DNA from: Croceivirga sp.
GTDB lineage: Bacteria; Bacteroidota; Bacteroidia; Flavobacteriales; Flavobacteriaceae
NCBI GenBank assembly: GCA_028284665.1
Contig: JANQRG010000019.1
Coordinates: 1-64,000 of the forward strand
DNA: 64,000 nucleotides
Reading direction: 5' to 3'
This document shows positions 42,518 through 51,416 of this stretch, in pieces. The notes below the pieces were generated by a model, which was not told the origin of the DNA, made no database searches, and saw only the letters and a program-made list of their open reading frames with translations. The position numbers and the translations under genes were made by a program. Each line of letters starts with the position of its first letter. The first letter of the stretch is position 1.

Positions 42518-43618
42518 TTACAATCTAATTCCCATCCCAAATTCTACCGCTTCTGCTGCTGCTCCATGGGATTTTAAGGTAACACTCCCAAAAAACCTAT
42601 CTCCAAAATAACGCTTCAACCCAATGCGATTATAGACCCTGCCTTCAAAATCAAAAGGATAGTACACATAGTAGCCCAACTGCGTTACCACGCTTAGCTT
42701 ATTGATGAATAGTTCATGGCCCAAAAAGACCCCAACACGTTTGAAATCGGTATCCGGGGCTATATTCATTTCCGGAAAGGAATTGCTTTGAAATCGGATA
42801 AGCTCTTTCAGAAAGTACGAAAAGAACACATCCGTACCGGCCTGAATTGCACTTATTCTTCCCAGGCGTTTATCCGCATATGCCGAGAGGATAAAAAATC
42901 CGAAACGACCGGAATTTACCACATCGCTTTCGTTAATTCCTCCGCGTAAAACAAAGTTGTAGGCAACAGGTTCGGCATATTTCTTTTCCTTTTTTGGTTT
43001 TACATACTCAACCTCATAATTCCGATTTAAGTCGTAAGTAACGCCAAGATTAAAAGCAAAGGTATTGGTAGAGGTATTGGGAGCTTTAAAATTAGCATTG
43101 GAGTAATGGATCAAAGAAATCCCTGCTTTTAGCCCCAAATCAGCTATCAAATTTTCTTTATGATAGTTGATCATCGCCACTGTAGAACTTAGCAGATGAG
43201 ATCCGTAGGCCGAGTTCCTAAAATTGGTTTCCCTGTCATAAGGGTTGGTAGTATATGCTATTCCCTGGGCAATGCGAAACTGAAGATTGCGCTTGAAAAA
43301 ATAAAAATTGTAGTGGGCATAAAGGCCGAAGTGTTCTCCCAAGACGGGATTATTCATATTTTGATACACAAACGTAAATCCCGTGTCCGGATACCCAAAT
43401 AAACCCTCCCATTCCCTGGCGCCATAGGTCTTACGATTAATACCCAGAATAATCCCTCCAGGGTGCTCGGTGATCAGATGTGAAATATCAGGGTTGTGTA
43501 ATAGCACAGAACCGTAAAACTGGTTTAGGTCTATGACATACTTTGTTGGACTTCCTTCGCTCTGGGGAAAGCATACTGTTACCAAACAAAAAAAGAAAGG
43601 GAGTAGTAGGCGTCTCAC
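42518..43618 (-). CDS. Outer-membrane acyloxyacyl hydrolase / PagL-like protein
   Basis: 366 residues, GTG start. Signal peptide (MRRLLLPFFFCLVTVCFPQ) and a beta-barrel body. The His-Tyr-Ser-Asn-Ala motif in LIHYSNANFKAPNTSTNTFA corresponds to the lipid A 3-O-deacylase active site; the second half adds strands not found in PagL. Likely modifies lipid A. The identification rests on one motif and topology. Confidence 0.7.
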   Translation of the reverse strand: MRRLLLPFFFCLVTVCFPQSEGSPTKYVIDLNQFYGSVLLHNPDISHLITEHPGGIILGINRKTYGAREWEGLFGYPDTGFTFVYQNMNNPVLGEHFGLYAHYNFYFFKRNLQFRIAQGIAYTTNPYDRETNFRNSAYGSHLLSSTVAMINYHKENLIADLGLKAGISLIHYSNANFKAPNTSTNTFAFNLGVTYDLNRNYEVEYVKPKKEKKYAEPVAYNFVLRGGINESDVVNSGRFGFFILSAYADKRLGRISAIQAGTDVFFSYFLKELIRFQSNSFPEMNIAPDTDFKRVGVFLGHELFINKLSVVTQLGYYVYYPFDFEGRVYNRIGLKRYFGDRFFGSVTLKSHGAAAEAVEFGMGIRL

Positions 43619-43637
43619 AGAGGGTAAAAGTAGGAAA

Positions 43638-44591
43638 TTAAAAGACCTCCTGCGCGATAGCCTTAATATTATCCGATTTTCCCATGGAATAGTAATGCAA
43701 CACCGGAACTCCGGCAGCTTTTAGTTCTTTGGACTGCTGGATACACCATTCAATTCCCACCTGACGCACCGCTTTGTTATCCTTACATTTTTCAACTGCT
43801 TCAATGAGTTCTTCCGGAATATCCACTCGAAATACCTGTGGTAACAATTGAAGATGCCGCTTTACTGCGATAGGTTTTATCCCTGGAATTATGGGTACAT
43901 CAATGCCCATCGCCCTGGCTTCTTCTACAAAATGAAAGAATTTAGCATTGTCAAAAAACATTTGGGTAACCACATAGTCTGCCCCTAGTTCGACCTTCTC
44001 TTTTAGCCGTTTTAGATCCGATTTTAAGGACGGCGCTTCCATGTGCTTTTCGGGATACCCCGCCACACCAATACAAAAATCGGAACAGTTATCGGTTTCT
44101 ATCACTTCGTGCAAATAGTTGCCACAATTGAGTTGTTGAATTTGTTTTACCAGATCCGATGCGAATTTGTGGCCTCCATTGGTAGGGGCAAAGTATTTCT
44201 CCTCCTTCATAGCATCTCCTCTTAACGCCATAACATTATCTATTCCCAAATAATGGCAATCGACCAGGAGATATTCTGTTTCTTCCTTGGTAAATCCTCC
44301 ACAAAGGACATGTGGCACAGTATCTACATCATATTTATGTTTGATGGAAGCACATATCCCCAGAGTTCCCGGACGCATGCGGGTAAGTTTCTTGTCTAAT
44401 AGACCATCTCGATCGATGTAAACATATTCCTCTCTCGATGTTGTTACATCAATAAATGGCGGTTTAAACTCCATTAAGGGATCGATATTGTTATATAGCT
44501 CCTGGATGCTTCTTCCTTTTACCGGAGGAATGATCTCAAAACTAAAAAGGGGTTCCCCGTTAGCCTGGTTAATATGTTCGGTTACTTTCAT
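43638..44591 (-). CDS. metF: 5,10-methylenetetrahydrofolate reductase MetF
   Basis: 317 residues, FAD-dependent TIM barrel: SFEIIPPVKGRSIQELYNNI, FIDVTTSREE, NVMALRGDAMKEE, GVAGYPEKHMEAPS and ADYVVTQMFFDN. It makes 5-methyl-THF, the methyl donor for MetH. Downstream of the split metH genes; a small unrelated gene lies between. Confidence 0.96.
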   Translation of the reverse strand: MKVTEHINQANGEPLFSFEIIPPVKGRSIQELYNNIDPLMEFKPPFIDVTTSREEYVYIDRDGLLDKKLTRMRPGTLGICASIKHKYDVDTVPHVLCGGFTKEETEYLLVDCHYLGIDNVMALRGDAMKEEKYFAPTNGGHKFASDLVKQIQQLNCGNYLHEVIETDNCSDFCIGVAGYPEKHMEAPSLKSDLKRLKEKVELGADYVVTQMFFDNAKFFHFVEEARAMGIDVPIIPGIKPIAVKRHLQLLPQVFRVDIPEELIEAVEKCKDNKAVRQVGIEWCIQQSKELKAAGVPVLHYYSMGKSDNIKAIAQEVF

Positions 44592-44633
44592 TCTACAGAT
44601 TAATTGTTGATGGTTTTTGGTTGATGGAAAAGG

Positions 44634-44987
44634 TCATTTGGTAGCGAAGTAGTTTATAAAACCATTTAGCAATTTCTTACAAGACACGACTTGTTCAAGT
44701 GTTTTTTCGTATACTTCACCTCCTAAATATCCTTGATCGCAGGCTAAAATCAATTGCGTTTCCAACTCATATAAAGAACCTCTTGCTATGTATAGAAATT
44801 GTAATGTGCTAGCTGAAGTTCTTCTTCCACAACCTTCGGCAATATTTGAAGGAACGGAGATACTACTTCTTCGTATTTGATGACGTAGTCCAAATACTTC
44901 CTCCTTAGGAAAGGATTTAGACAGATTATAAATCATTTGAACCAACTCTCGAGACTCCTTCCAAACATCTAAATCTTTATACTCCAT
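44634..44987 (-). CDS. Four-helix bundle (S23 / 23S rRNA intervening-sequence-type) protein
   Basis: 117 residues: DLDVWKESRELVQMIYNLSK, LRHQIRRSSISVPSNIAEGC and LYIARGSLYELETQLILA are the family hallmarks. The function is unknown. Placed between metF and metH on the same strand, likely an insertion into the met unit, as this family is often found at variable sites. Confidence 0.85.
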   Translation of the reverse strand: MEYKDLDVWKESRELVQMIYNLSKSFPKEEVFGLRHQIRRSSISVPSNIAEGCGRRTSASTLQFLYIARGSLYELETQLILACDQGYLGGEVYEKTLEQVVSCKKLLNGFINYFATK

Positions 44988-45013
44988 TTAGTACTTCTAT
45001 CAACAATTCCCTA

Positions 45014-47704
45014 TCAACTGTCAGCTAAATTTGGTGCCAGCCACTTCTGTGCCTCCTCCACAGCAATATCTTTTCGCCGTGCAAAATCTTCAACCTGATC
45101 TGGTTTAATCTTTCCTAAACCGAAGTATCTTGCCTGGGGGTGAGCAAAGTAATACCCACTAACACTGGCGGCTGGCCACATGGCCAGGCTTTCTGTAAGT
45201 TTTACACCAATGCTCTCCTGAACCTGAAGGATTTCCCAAATGGTCAGCTTTTCCAAGTGATCCGGACAAGCGGGATATCCCGGCGCCGGACGGATCCCAC
45301 GGTATTTTTCAGCGATCAAAGCTTGATTATCCAGGCTTTCCTTAGCGGCATACCCCCAGTACTTTGTTCGCACTTCGCGGTGCAGGTACTCCGCGAAAGC
45401 TTCTGCCAGGCGATCTGCCAACGCCTTAATCATTATAGCACTGTAATCATCATTGTCTTTTTCAAATGCTTCAGCGAGTTCCTTAGTTCCAAAACCAGTA
45501 GAAACACAAAAACAACCCATGTAGTCCTGAACTCCGGATTGCTTTGGAGCAATAAAATCTGCCAGCGCTATATTGGCCACGCCTTCCCGTTTCTTAGATT
45601 GTTGTCTTAGTGTGCGAAAAGTATATTCATCTCCATCCGCATTTAGTTCAATATCATCTTCATTTACCTGATTCGCCGGGAAAATACCAAAAATTGCTTT
45701 GCCGGCTAATAGCTTTTGATCCAGCACATTACGGAGCATTTTTTGGGCATCTTCAAACAGTTCTGTGGCCTGTTCTCCTACAACAGTGTCCTTTAAAATA
45801 TCCGGATACTTCCCATGAAGGTCCCAGGAACGAAAAAATGGGGTCCAATCGATAAACTTTTCTAACAAGCCCAAATCAAATTCTTCCCAAACCTTGATCC
45901 CCAAATAATTGGGCGTAAAAATATCCTGTTGCTGAAAATCTATCTTCAGCTTGTTGGCTCTGGCCTGGCTCAACGTTAAGTACTCTTTTTGTTTTGTTCT
46001 GGCTAAGAACTTTTCCCGAAAACTTTCGTAATCTGATTTTATACCGGCCTTATAGGTTACCCCCGTGTCCTTTTGTAACAAATCGCCCACAACGGTGACC
46101 GCTCTTGAGGCATCGTTAACATGTACCACCGAATGGCTGTATACCGGATCTATTTTTACTGCGGTATGTGCTTTACTTGTTGTGGCGCCTCCAATTAACA
46201 AAGGGAGTTGAAAGTGCTGCCGTTCCATTTCCTTTGCCAAGAAAACCATTTCATCCAGGGAGGGTGTGATCAATCCACTTAGGCCAATAATGTCAACCCG
46301 CTCTTCGACTGCTTTTTGAATGATCTTTTCCGGGGGTACCATCACCCCTAAATCCACAATCTCATAGTTGTTACAGGCCAGTACCACACTTACGATGTTT
46401 TTTCCGATATCGTGGACATCGCCCTTTACCGTAGCCATTAAAATTTTACCTGCAGCCTGACTTACAGCTCCTTCGGCATTATTTTTCTTTTCCTCCTCAA
46501 TGTAAGGTTCTAAATAGGCAACGGCTTTTTTCATCACACGGGCCGACTTCACTACTTGGGGAAGAAACATCTTTCCGCTTCCAAAAAGATCACCAACCAC
46601 ATTCATCCCAGTCATAAGGTGCCCCTCAATGACTTCCAGAGGTCTTGATACGGACTGTCTCGCCTCTTCAACATCCTCCACTATGAACTGGTCAATTCCC
46701 TTTACCAGTGCCCGCGTAATTCTTTCCTGCAACGCCGTGGTACGCCAGGACAGATCTACTTTAGATTCCCTTACTTTGCCCTGTACGGTTTCAGCAAATT
46801 CCAACAGCCGTTCGGTAGCATCGTCACGTCGGTTTAAAATCACGTCCTCAACATGCTCCAAGAGATCTTTGGAGATATCATCGTAAACTTCCAGCAAGGT
46901 AGGATTTACTATACCCATGTTCATTCCCGCCTTTATCGCATGATACAAGAAGACCGAGTGCATCGCTTCCCGCACCGCGGTATTCCCTCGGAATGAAAAG
47001 GAAACATTACTGACACCACCACTAACACTACAATGGGGAAGATTTTCCCTTACCCATTTTGTCCCTTCTATGAAATCCAGGGCGTTGCGTTTGTGTTCCT
47101 CCATGCCTGTTGCCACCGGAAAGATATTGAGGTCAAAAATGATGTCCTCAGGAGGAAATTTTACCTGGTCCACCAGAATACGGTAGGACCGCTCCGCGAT
47201 TTCAATGCGTCGTTCCAAATTATCGGCCTGCCCTACTTCATCAAAAGCCATCACGATTACAGCTGCGCCATAACGCCTTATCAAAGTGGCTTGATGAACG
47301 AATTCTTCCTCACCTTCCTTCAAACTAATGGAGTTCACCACACATTTTCCCTGAACGACCTGCAATCCCGCTTCTATGATCTCCCACTTTGAGCTGTCTA
47401 TCATAATCGGGACCCGGGCAATATCGGGTTCGGCCACTACCAGATTCAAAAATCTTACCATTGCGGCCTTTCCGTCTATGAGACCATCATCCATGTTAAT
47501 GTCAATGATCTGGGCACCCCCTTCCACCTGATGCCTGGCAATTTCAAGCGCTTCTGCGTACTCCCCCTCTTTGATCAAACGCAAAAACTTTCTGGAGCCC
47601 GCAACATTAGTACGCTCTCCAACATTTATAAAGTTGCTGTCCGGGGTAATTACCAGGGGCTCCAGGCCCGACAGTTGTAAGTATTTTGGCTTTCTTTCCT
47701 TCAT
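45014..47704 (-). CDS. metH: Methionine synthase MetH, pterin-, B12- and activation-domain part
   Basis: 896 residues from the ATG at 47704. A methyl-THF-binding TIM barrel ([32 protein letters not shown]-like), the cobalamin domain with the His ligand in [20 protein letters not shown], and a C-terminal SAM-binding activation domain ([17 protein letters not shown]). It lacks the homocysteine barrel, which is encoded by the gene just upstream. An intact split enzyme, not a frameshift: both halves have full domain ends. Confidence 0.94.
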   Translation of the reverse strand: MKERKPKYLQLSGLEPLVITPDSNFINVGERTNVAGSRKFLRLIKEGEYAEALEIARHQVEGGAQIIDINMDDGLIDGKAAMVRFLNLVVAEPDIARVPIMIDSSKWEIIEAGLQVVQGKCVVNSISLKEGEEEFVHQATLIRRYGAAVIVMAFDEVGQADNLERRIEIAERSYRILVDQVKFPPEDIIFDLNIFPVATGMEEHKRNALDFIEGTKWVRENLPHCSVSGGVSNVSFSFRGNTAVREAMHSVFLYHAIKAGMNMGIVNPTLLEVYDDISKDLLEHVEDVILNRRDDATERLLEFAETVQGKVRESKVDLSWRTTALQERITRALVKGIDQFIVEDVEEARQSVSRPLEVIEGHLMTGMNVVGDLFGSGKMFLPQVVKSARVMKKAVAYLEPYIEEEKKNNAEGAVSQAAGKILMATVKGDVHDIGKNIVSVVLACNNYEIVDLGVMVPPEKIIQKAVEERVDIIGLSGLITPSLDEMVFLAKEMERQHFQLPLLIGGATTSKAHTAVKIDPVYSHSVVHVNDASRAVTVVGDLLQKDTGVTYKAGIKSDYESFREKFLARTKQKEYLTLSQARANKLKIDFQQQDIFTPNYLGIKVWEEFDLGLLEKFIDWTPFFRSWDLHGKYPDILKDTVVGEQATELFEDAQKMLRNVLDQKLLAGKAIFGIFPANQVNEDDIELNADGDEYTFRTLRQQSKKREGVANIALADFIAPKQSGVQDYMGCFCVSTGFGTKELAEAFEKDNDDYSAIMIKALADRLAEAFAEYLHREVRTKYWGYAAKESLDNQALIAEKYRGIRPAPGYPACPDHLEKLTIWEILQVQESIGVKLTESLAMWPAASVSGYYFAHPQARYFGLGKIKPDQVEDFARRKDIAVEEAQKWLAPNLADS

Positions 47705-47717
47705 AGCGGATTCTTGC

Positions 47718-48719
47718 CTACACAGGAATGACAATTTTTCTGGGTTGATAGTTACCTACAAGATCAGCAATGGCCTTTATATGCTCCGGGGTAGTGCCGC
47801 AGCAACCACCAACAATATTAACTAATCCTTTTTCCAGATACTCCTTGATCTGAGCCGCCATCTCTTCAGGAGTTTCGTCATATTCCCCAAACGCATTAGG
47901 AAGTCCTGCATTCGGGTGCGCTGACGTAAAAAAATCTGCCTTTGTGGCTATGGCTTCCAAATGTGGGGTGAGTTGCTTGGCCCCTAAGGCGCAATTAAAA
48001 CCGACCGATAAAATGGGAAGGTGGGTGATTGAGATTAGAAAGGCTTCTGGTGTCTGACCCGACAATGTTCTTCCTGAAGCGTCTGTTATAGTGCCACTTA
48101 CCATTACAGGTACTTTTAAATCACGCACTTCTTTTACCTCTTCGATAGCGAAAAGTGCAGCCTTGGCGTTTAGTGTATCAAAAACTGTTTCTACTAAAAG
48201 AATATCAGCACCTCCATCCAACAATGCCTCTACCTGTTGCTTATACGCTTCTCGTAGCTCATCAAAGCTTATTGCCCGAAAGCCCGGGTCATTCACATCA
48301 GGGGAAAGACTAGCTGTTTTATTGGTTGGTCCTATACTTCCCGCAACAAAACGTGGTTTTTCAGGGTTGCTTAGAGTAAATTTATTCGCCACCGCTTTGG
48401 CAATCTTTGCCGACTCATAGTTCATTTCATACACCAATTCCTCCATACCGTAGTCTGCCATAGCTATTGTAGTTCCCGAGAACGTATTCGTCTCCGCAAT
48501 ATCTGCTCCTGCTTCAAAATACTTTGTATGCACTTCGGCAAGTGCCTTGGGCTGCGTCAAGGACAACAAGTCATTGTTTCCCTTTAACGATTGCGGCCAG
48601 TCTTTGAATCTGGAGCCCCTAAAATCTTCTTCGGTAAAGTTGTAGCGTTGTAGCATTGTCCCCATAGCGCCATCCAAGACCAGAATCCGCTCTTTTAAAA
48701 TTTGTTCAATTTGCGACAT
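47718..48719 (-). CDS. metH: Methionine synthase MetH, homocysteine-binding part
   Basis: 333 residues. The homocysteine methyltransferase barrel: [51 protein letters not shown] and the zinc ligands [17 protein letters not shown]. It presents zinc-bound homocysteine for methylation by the partner gene downstream. The unit starts with a SAM-I riboswitch at 48798-48896. Confidence 0.94.
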   Translation of the reverse strand: MSQIEQILKERILVLDGAMGTMLQRYNFTEEDFRGSRFKDWPQSLKGNNDLLSLTQPKALAEVHTKYFEAGADIAETNTFSGTTIAMADYGMEELVYEMNYESAKIAKAVANKFTLSNPEKPRFVAGSIGPTNKTASLSPDVNDPGFRAISFDELREAYKQQVEALLDGGADILLVETVFDTLNAKAALFAIEEVKEVRDLKVPVMVSGTITDASGRTLSGQTPEAFLISITHLPILSVGFNCALGAKQLTPHLEAIATKADFFTSAHPNAGLPNAFGEYDETPEEMAAQIKEYLEKGLVNIVGGCCGTTPEHIKAIADLVGNYQPRKIVIPV

Positions 48720-48797
48720 AACAAACTATTTGCACTTTAGTGTACATGATTACGTCAAGAGTTGTTAGGAGGAAAATCGAAATAATATTTCGCATTT

Positions 48798-48896
48798 GTC
48801 ATCTTTTCCCGTTGCCGAGATAGAACGTAGCACCTTCTCAATAGTGAGGGTTGCTAAGGTTTCGATGGGTCTATTCCCTCCACCTTTCTTGATAAC
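48798..48896 (-). ncRNA. SAM-I (S-box) riboswitch upstream of metH-metF
   Basis: Minus strand reads GTTATCAAGAAAGGTGGAGG, then the S-box core AGACCC, GAAACC, TTAGCAACC and GGTGCTA, and closes with GATGAC. The outer stem P1 pairs GTTATC with GATGAC. Downstream, CGAAATA and ATTTCG with a T4 run (about 48780-48797) could be the off-state terminator. Binding of SAM should shut off the metH-metF genes. Confidence 0.9.
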
Positions 48897-48950
48897 TTCA
48901 ATTTTTTAATGAACTAGTGCGTAAAGTAACAACGCAAATGTTTGAAATAC

Positions 48951-48986
48951 AAAAAAACCTTTCAAAAAGGTTTTGAAAGGTCTTTT
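48951..48986 (-). terminator. Rho-independent terminator
   Basis: ACCTTTCAAAA and TTTTGAAAGGT (48957-48967 and 48971-48981) form an 11-base stem with a 3-base loop and a T-run on the minus strand. It follows the flavoprotein gene (49006-50067) and precedes the riboswitch. Confidence 0.9.
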
Positions 48987-49005
48987 TAAGCAATTCAATA
49001 TGCGA

Positions 49006-50067
49006 CTAGGCAATGGCCTGGACAACCTCTTTCTTTGCTTCTTTTCTGGAACCATCAAATCCTTGTACCCCACCCACCGTAGTATACTTCATTATGTAGC
49101 GTTTATTGGGATTAATAATTTGATAAGCATACTGGCACATTACTGCAGCTTCATGAAAACCCGAAAGTATTAATTTTAGTTTGCCTTCATAGGTGTTGAC
49201 GTCGCCAATAGCGAATACTCCAGGAATATTGGTTTGATAATCCCTGGCATTGTTCACCTTAATCGCATTCTTTTCGATTTCTAACCCCCAGTTGCCTATG
49301 GGCCCCAGTTTGGGAGATAATCCGAAAAGAGGTATAAAATAATCCGTCTCCAAATAGGTGGGAGCTAGTGCCTCCTTGTTAGGACGAATTATCAAAGCCT
49401 CCAGCGTTTTCTTACCATGTAATTCGGCAACTTCTGCTTCGGTAAATAGCTTTATTTTTCCTATTTGAGCCAATTCCCTGGCTTTTTCGACGGAATCCAG
49501 CGCTCCACGGAATTCATTCCTTCGGTGTACCAGGGAGACCTCAGCAGCAACGTCCGAAAGGAAAATAGCCCAATCCAAAGCAGAATCTCCCCCTCCGGCA
49601 ATAACCACCTTTTTATCCCGATAGACTTCAGGATCTTTGATCATATAGACGACCCCTTTTTCCTCAAATTCCGAAATGCGCTCCAATTGGGGTTTACGGG
49701 GTTCAAAAGAACCTAAACCTCCGGCTATTACCACTACAGGGGCATGATGCCTTGTTCCCTTATTTGTGGTAACTACAAAAGATCCATCCTCTTGCTTTTC
49801 CAAAGTTTCAGCGCGTTCTCCGAAAGTAAAACCCGGTTCAAAAGGTCGTATTTGTTCCATGAGTTTATCCACCAAATCACCGGCCAGTATCTCCGGATAA
49901 GCCGGGATATCGTAAATAGGCTTTTTAGGGTAGATCTCGGAACACTGCCCTCCAGGTTGGGGAAGTGCGTCAATAAGATGGCACTTTAGTTTTAAAAGGC
50001 CTGCTTCAAAAACTGTAAATAGGCCTGTTGGGCCAGCTCCTATGATAAGGATATCTGTTTTGATCAT
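49006..50067 (-). CDS. NAD(P)/FAD-dependent oxidoreductase, ferredoxin-NADP+ reductase type
   Basis: 353 residues. Two dinucleotide folds: FAD site IIGAGPTGLFTVFEAGLL and NADPH site VVIAGGGDSALDWAIFLS, then GVFAIGDVNTYEGKLKLI. No CxxC redox pair, so it is the thioredoxin-reductase-like FNR type rather than TrxR. Its placement after the sulfite reductase and siroheme genes suggests it supplies electrons to the reductase. Confidence 0.88.
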   Translation of the reverse strand: MIKTDILIIGAGPTGLFTVFEAGLLKLKCHLIDALPQPGGQCSEIYPKKPIYDIPAYPEILAGDLVDKLMEQIRPFEPGFTFGERAETLEKQEDGSFVVTTNKGTRHHAPVVVIAGGLGSFEPRKPQLERISEFEEKGVVYMIKDPEVYRDKKVVIAGGGDSALDWAIFLSDVAAEVSLVHRRNEFRGALDSVEKARELAQIGKIKLFTEAEVAELHGKKTLEALIIRPNKEALAPTYLETDYFIPLFGLSPKLGPIGNWGLEIEKNAIKVNNARDYQTNIPGVFAIGDVNTYEGKLKLILSGFHEAAVMCQYAYQIINPNKRYIMKYTTVGGVQGFDGSRKEAKKEVVQAIA

Positions 50068-50082
50068 TTTTTTACTCGCTTT

Positions 50083-50661
50083 TTATATTTTTTCTACCAA
50101 TTTTTGGGTGATTTCGTTCATTTTGTTCACTTTTTCCTCAAAATCCCCTTTTATTGTTTTTCGATAGGCATTTAAGTTTTCCACCATTTTGCTAATATCC
50201 GTGGGCAAAACCTCTTCGAAAAACTGACGTAACCGCTTTGCCGTGGTAGGCGACTTGCCATTTGTAGAAATGGCCACTTTTACATGGCCTTTGGTAACAA
50301 TACCTCCCATGTAAAAATCACATAGCGGAGGATTATCGGCCACATTTACTAAAGTATTCAGTTTCCTACAGTCCTGGTACACCCGTAGATTTATCTCTGG
50401 CTTATCCGTTGTAGCGATCACCATATGTCTGCCGTACAGATAATTTGCATTATACTGATCCACGATCATTTTTACATGGAATTTATTCGCCAAAGCCTTA
50501 GTAGCTTCCCGGAACATTGGAGAAACCATGGTAACTTTTGCATCCGGGCTCGATTTTGTGAGAAAGTGTAGTTTTTCTTCGGCAACATAGCCCCCACCCA
50601 CAATAAGGATGTTCAGTTGTGAGGACTTTAGAAAAATTGGATATAACGTATTCTGTTCCAT
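50083..50661 (-). CDS. Precorrin-2 dehydrogenase / sirohydrochlorin ferrochelatase (siroheme synthase N-domain)
   Basis: 192 residues. Rossmann motif ILIVGGGYVAEEKLHFLTKS, Asp/Glu-rich linker and the ISTNGKSPTTAKRLRQ segment of the CysG N-terminal module. It oxidises precorrin-2 and may insert Fe2+ to give siroheme for the sulfite reductase. Its start overlaps the cobA stop. Confidence 0.9.
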   Translation of the reverse strand: MEQNTLYPIFLKSSQLNILIVGGGYVAEEKLHFLTKSSPDAKVTMVSPMFREATKALANKFHVKMIVDQYNANYLYGRHMVIATTDKPEINLRVYQDCRKLNTLVNVADNPPLCDFYMGGIVTKGHVKVAISTNGKSPTTAKRLRQFFEEVLPTDISKMVENLNAYRKTIKGDFEEKVNKMNEITQKLVEKI

Positions 50662-51416
50662 CAGACCAGTACCATTTTTTCTTTTTTGATTGCATTTAAC
50701 TTTTCGCGATGGTTCACCACTTCCCCGATTACAATGATTGCAGGATTTGAAAGCCCTTCTTCAAGCACCTTGGCTTCAATAGTAATAACAGTACCAACAA
50801 CGGTTTTTTCATTTTTGGTAGTGCCCTCCTGAATTACCGCAACCGGTAGTTGCGATTTCCCCTCACCTCGAAATAGCATCATGATTTCGGGTAACTTAGC
50901 CATTCCCATCAAAATCACGATCGTTGCGGAAGACTTGGCTGCTAGGGCAACATCTCCTGATAATTTATGTTCTCTCGTAGTTCCGGTAATGACCCAGAAG
51001 CTTTCGGCTGCACCCCGTTTCGTCACAGGGACGTTTTGGGATGCGGGTACCGCTATGGATGAAGAAATTCCCGGAACAACCGCCACTTCCATCCCATAAT
51101 GTGCCGCATATTCCATTTCCTCCGCACCTCGACCAAATACAAAGGGATCTCCTCCTTTTAAGCGTACTACATGACAACCTAAATGGCCTCTTTGAACGAT
51201 CAGTTCATTGATCTGCTCTTGTTGAAAACGATAGCAACCTTTCCGCTTGCCCACAAAGATGTGTTCGGCTTTCGGAGCATACTCTAGCAATTGGGTATCT
51301 ACCAAGGCATCGTACAATACCACATCTGCTGCCTTTAAAGCTTTGACCCCTTTTAAGGTGATCAGCTCTACATCTCCGGGACCTGCTCCAACCACTGTTA
51401 GTTTTCCGGTATTCAT
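50661..51416 (-). CDS. cobA: Uroporphyrinogen-III C-methyltransferase
   Basis: 251 residues. SUMT signature VVGAGPGDVELITLKGVKAL, the SAM site RLKGGDPFVFGRGAEEM and PGISSSIAVPA. It methylates uroporphyrinogen III to precorrin-2. Starts within the sulfite reductase stop (ATGA) and leads directly into the dehydrogenase gene. Confidence 0.95.
   Translation of the reverse strand: MNTGKLTVVGAGPGDVELITLKGVKALKAADVVLYDALVDTQLLEYAPKAEHIFVGKRKGCYRFQQEQINELIVQRGHLGCHVVRLKGGDPFVFGRGAEEMEYAAHYGMEVAVVPGISSSIAVPASQNVPVTKRGAAESFWVITGTTREHKLSGDVALAAKSSATIVILMGMAKLPEIMMLFRGEGKSQLPVAVIQEGTTKNEKTVVGTVITIEAKVLEEGLSNPAIIVIGEVVNHREKLNAIKKEKMVLV

Noticed and set aside
45014-48719. metH broken by a frameshift
   Set aside because: The two frames overlap slightly, but each ends or starts with complete domains and this division is known in Bacteroidota, so it is treated as a natural split.
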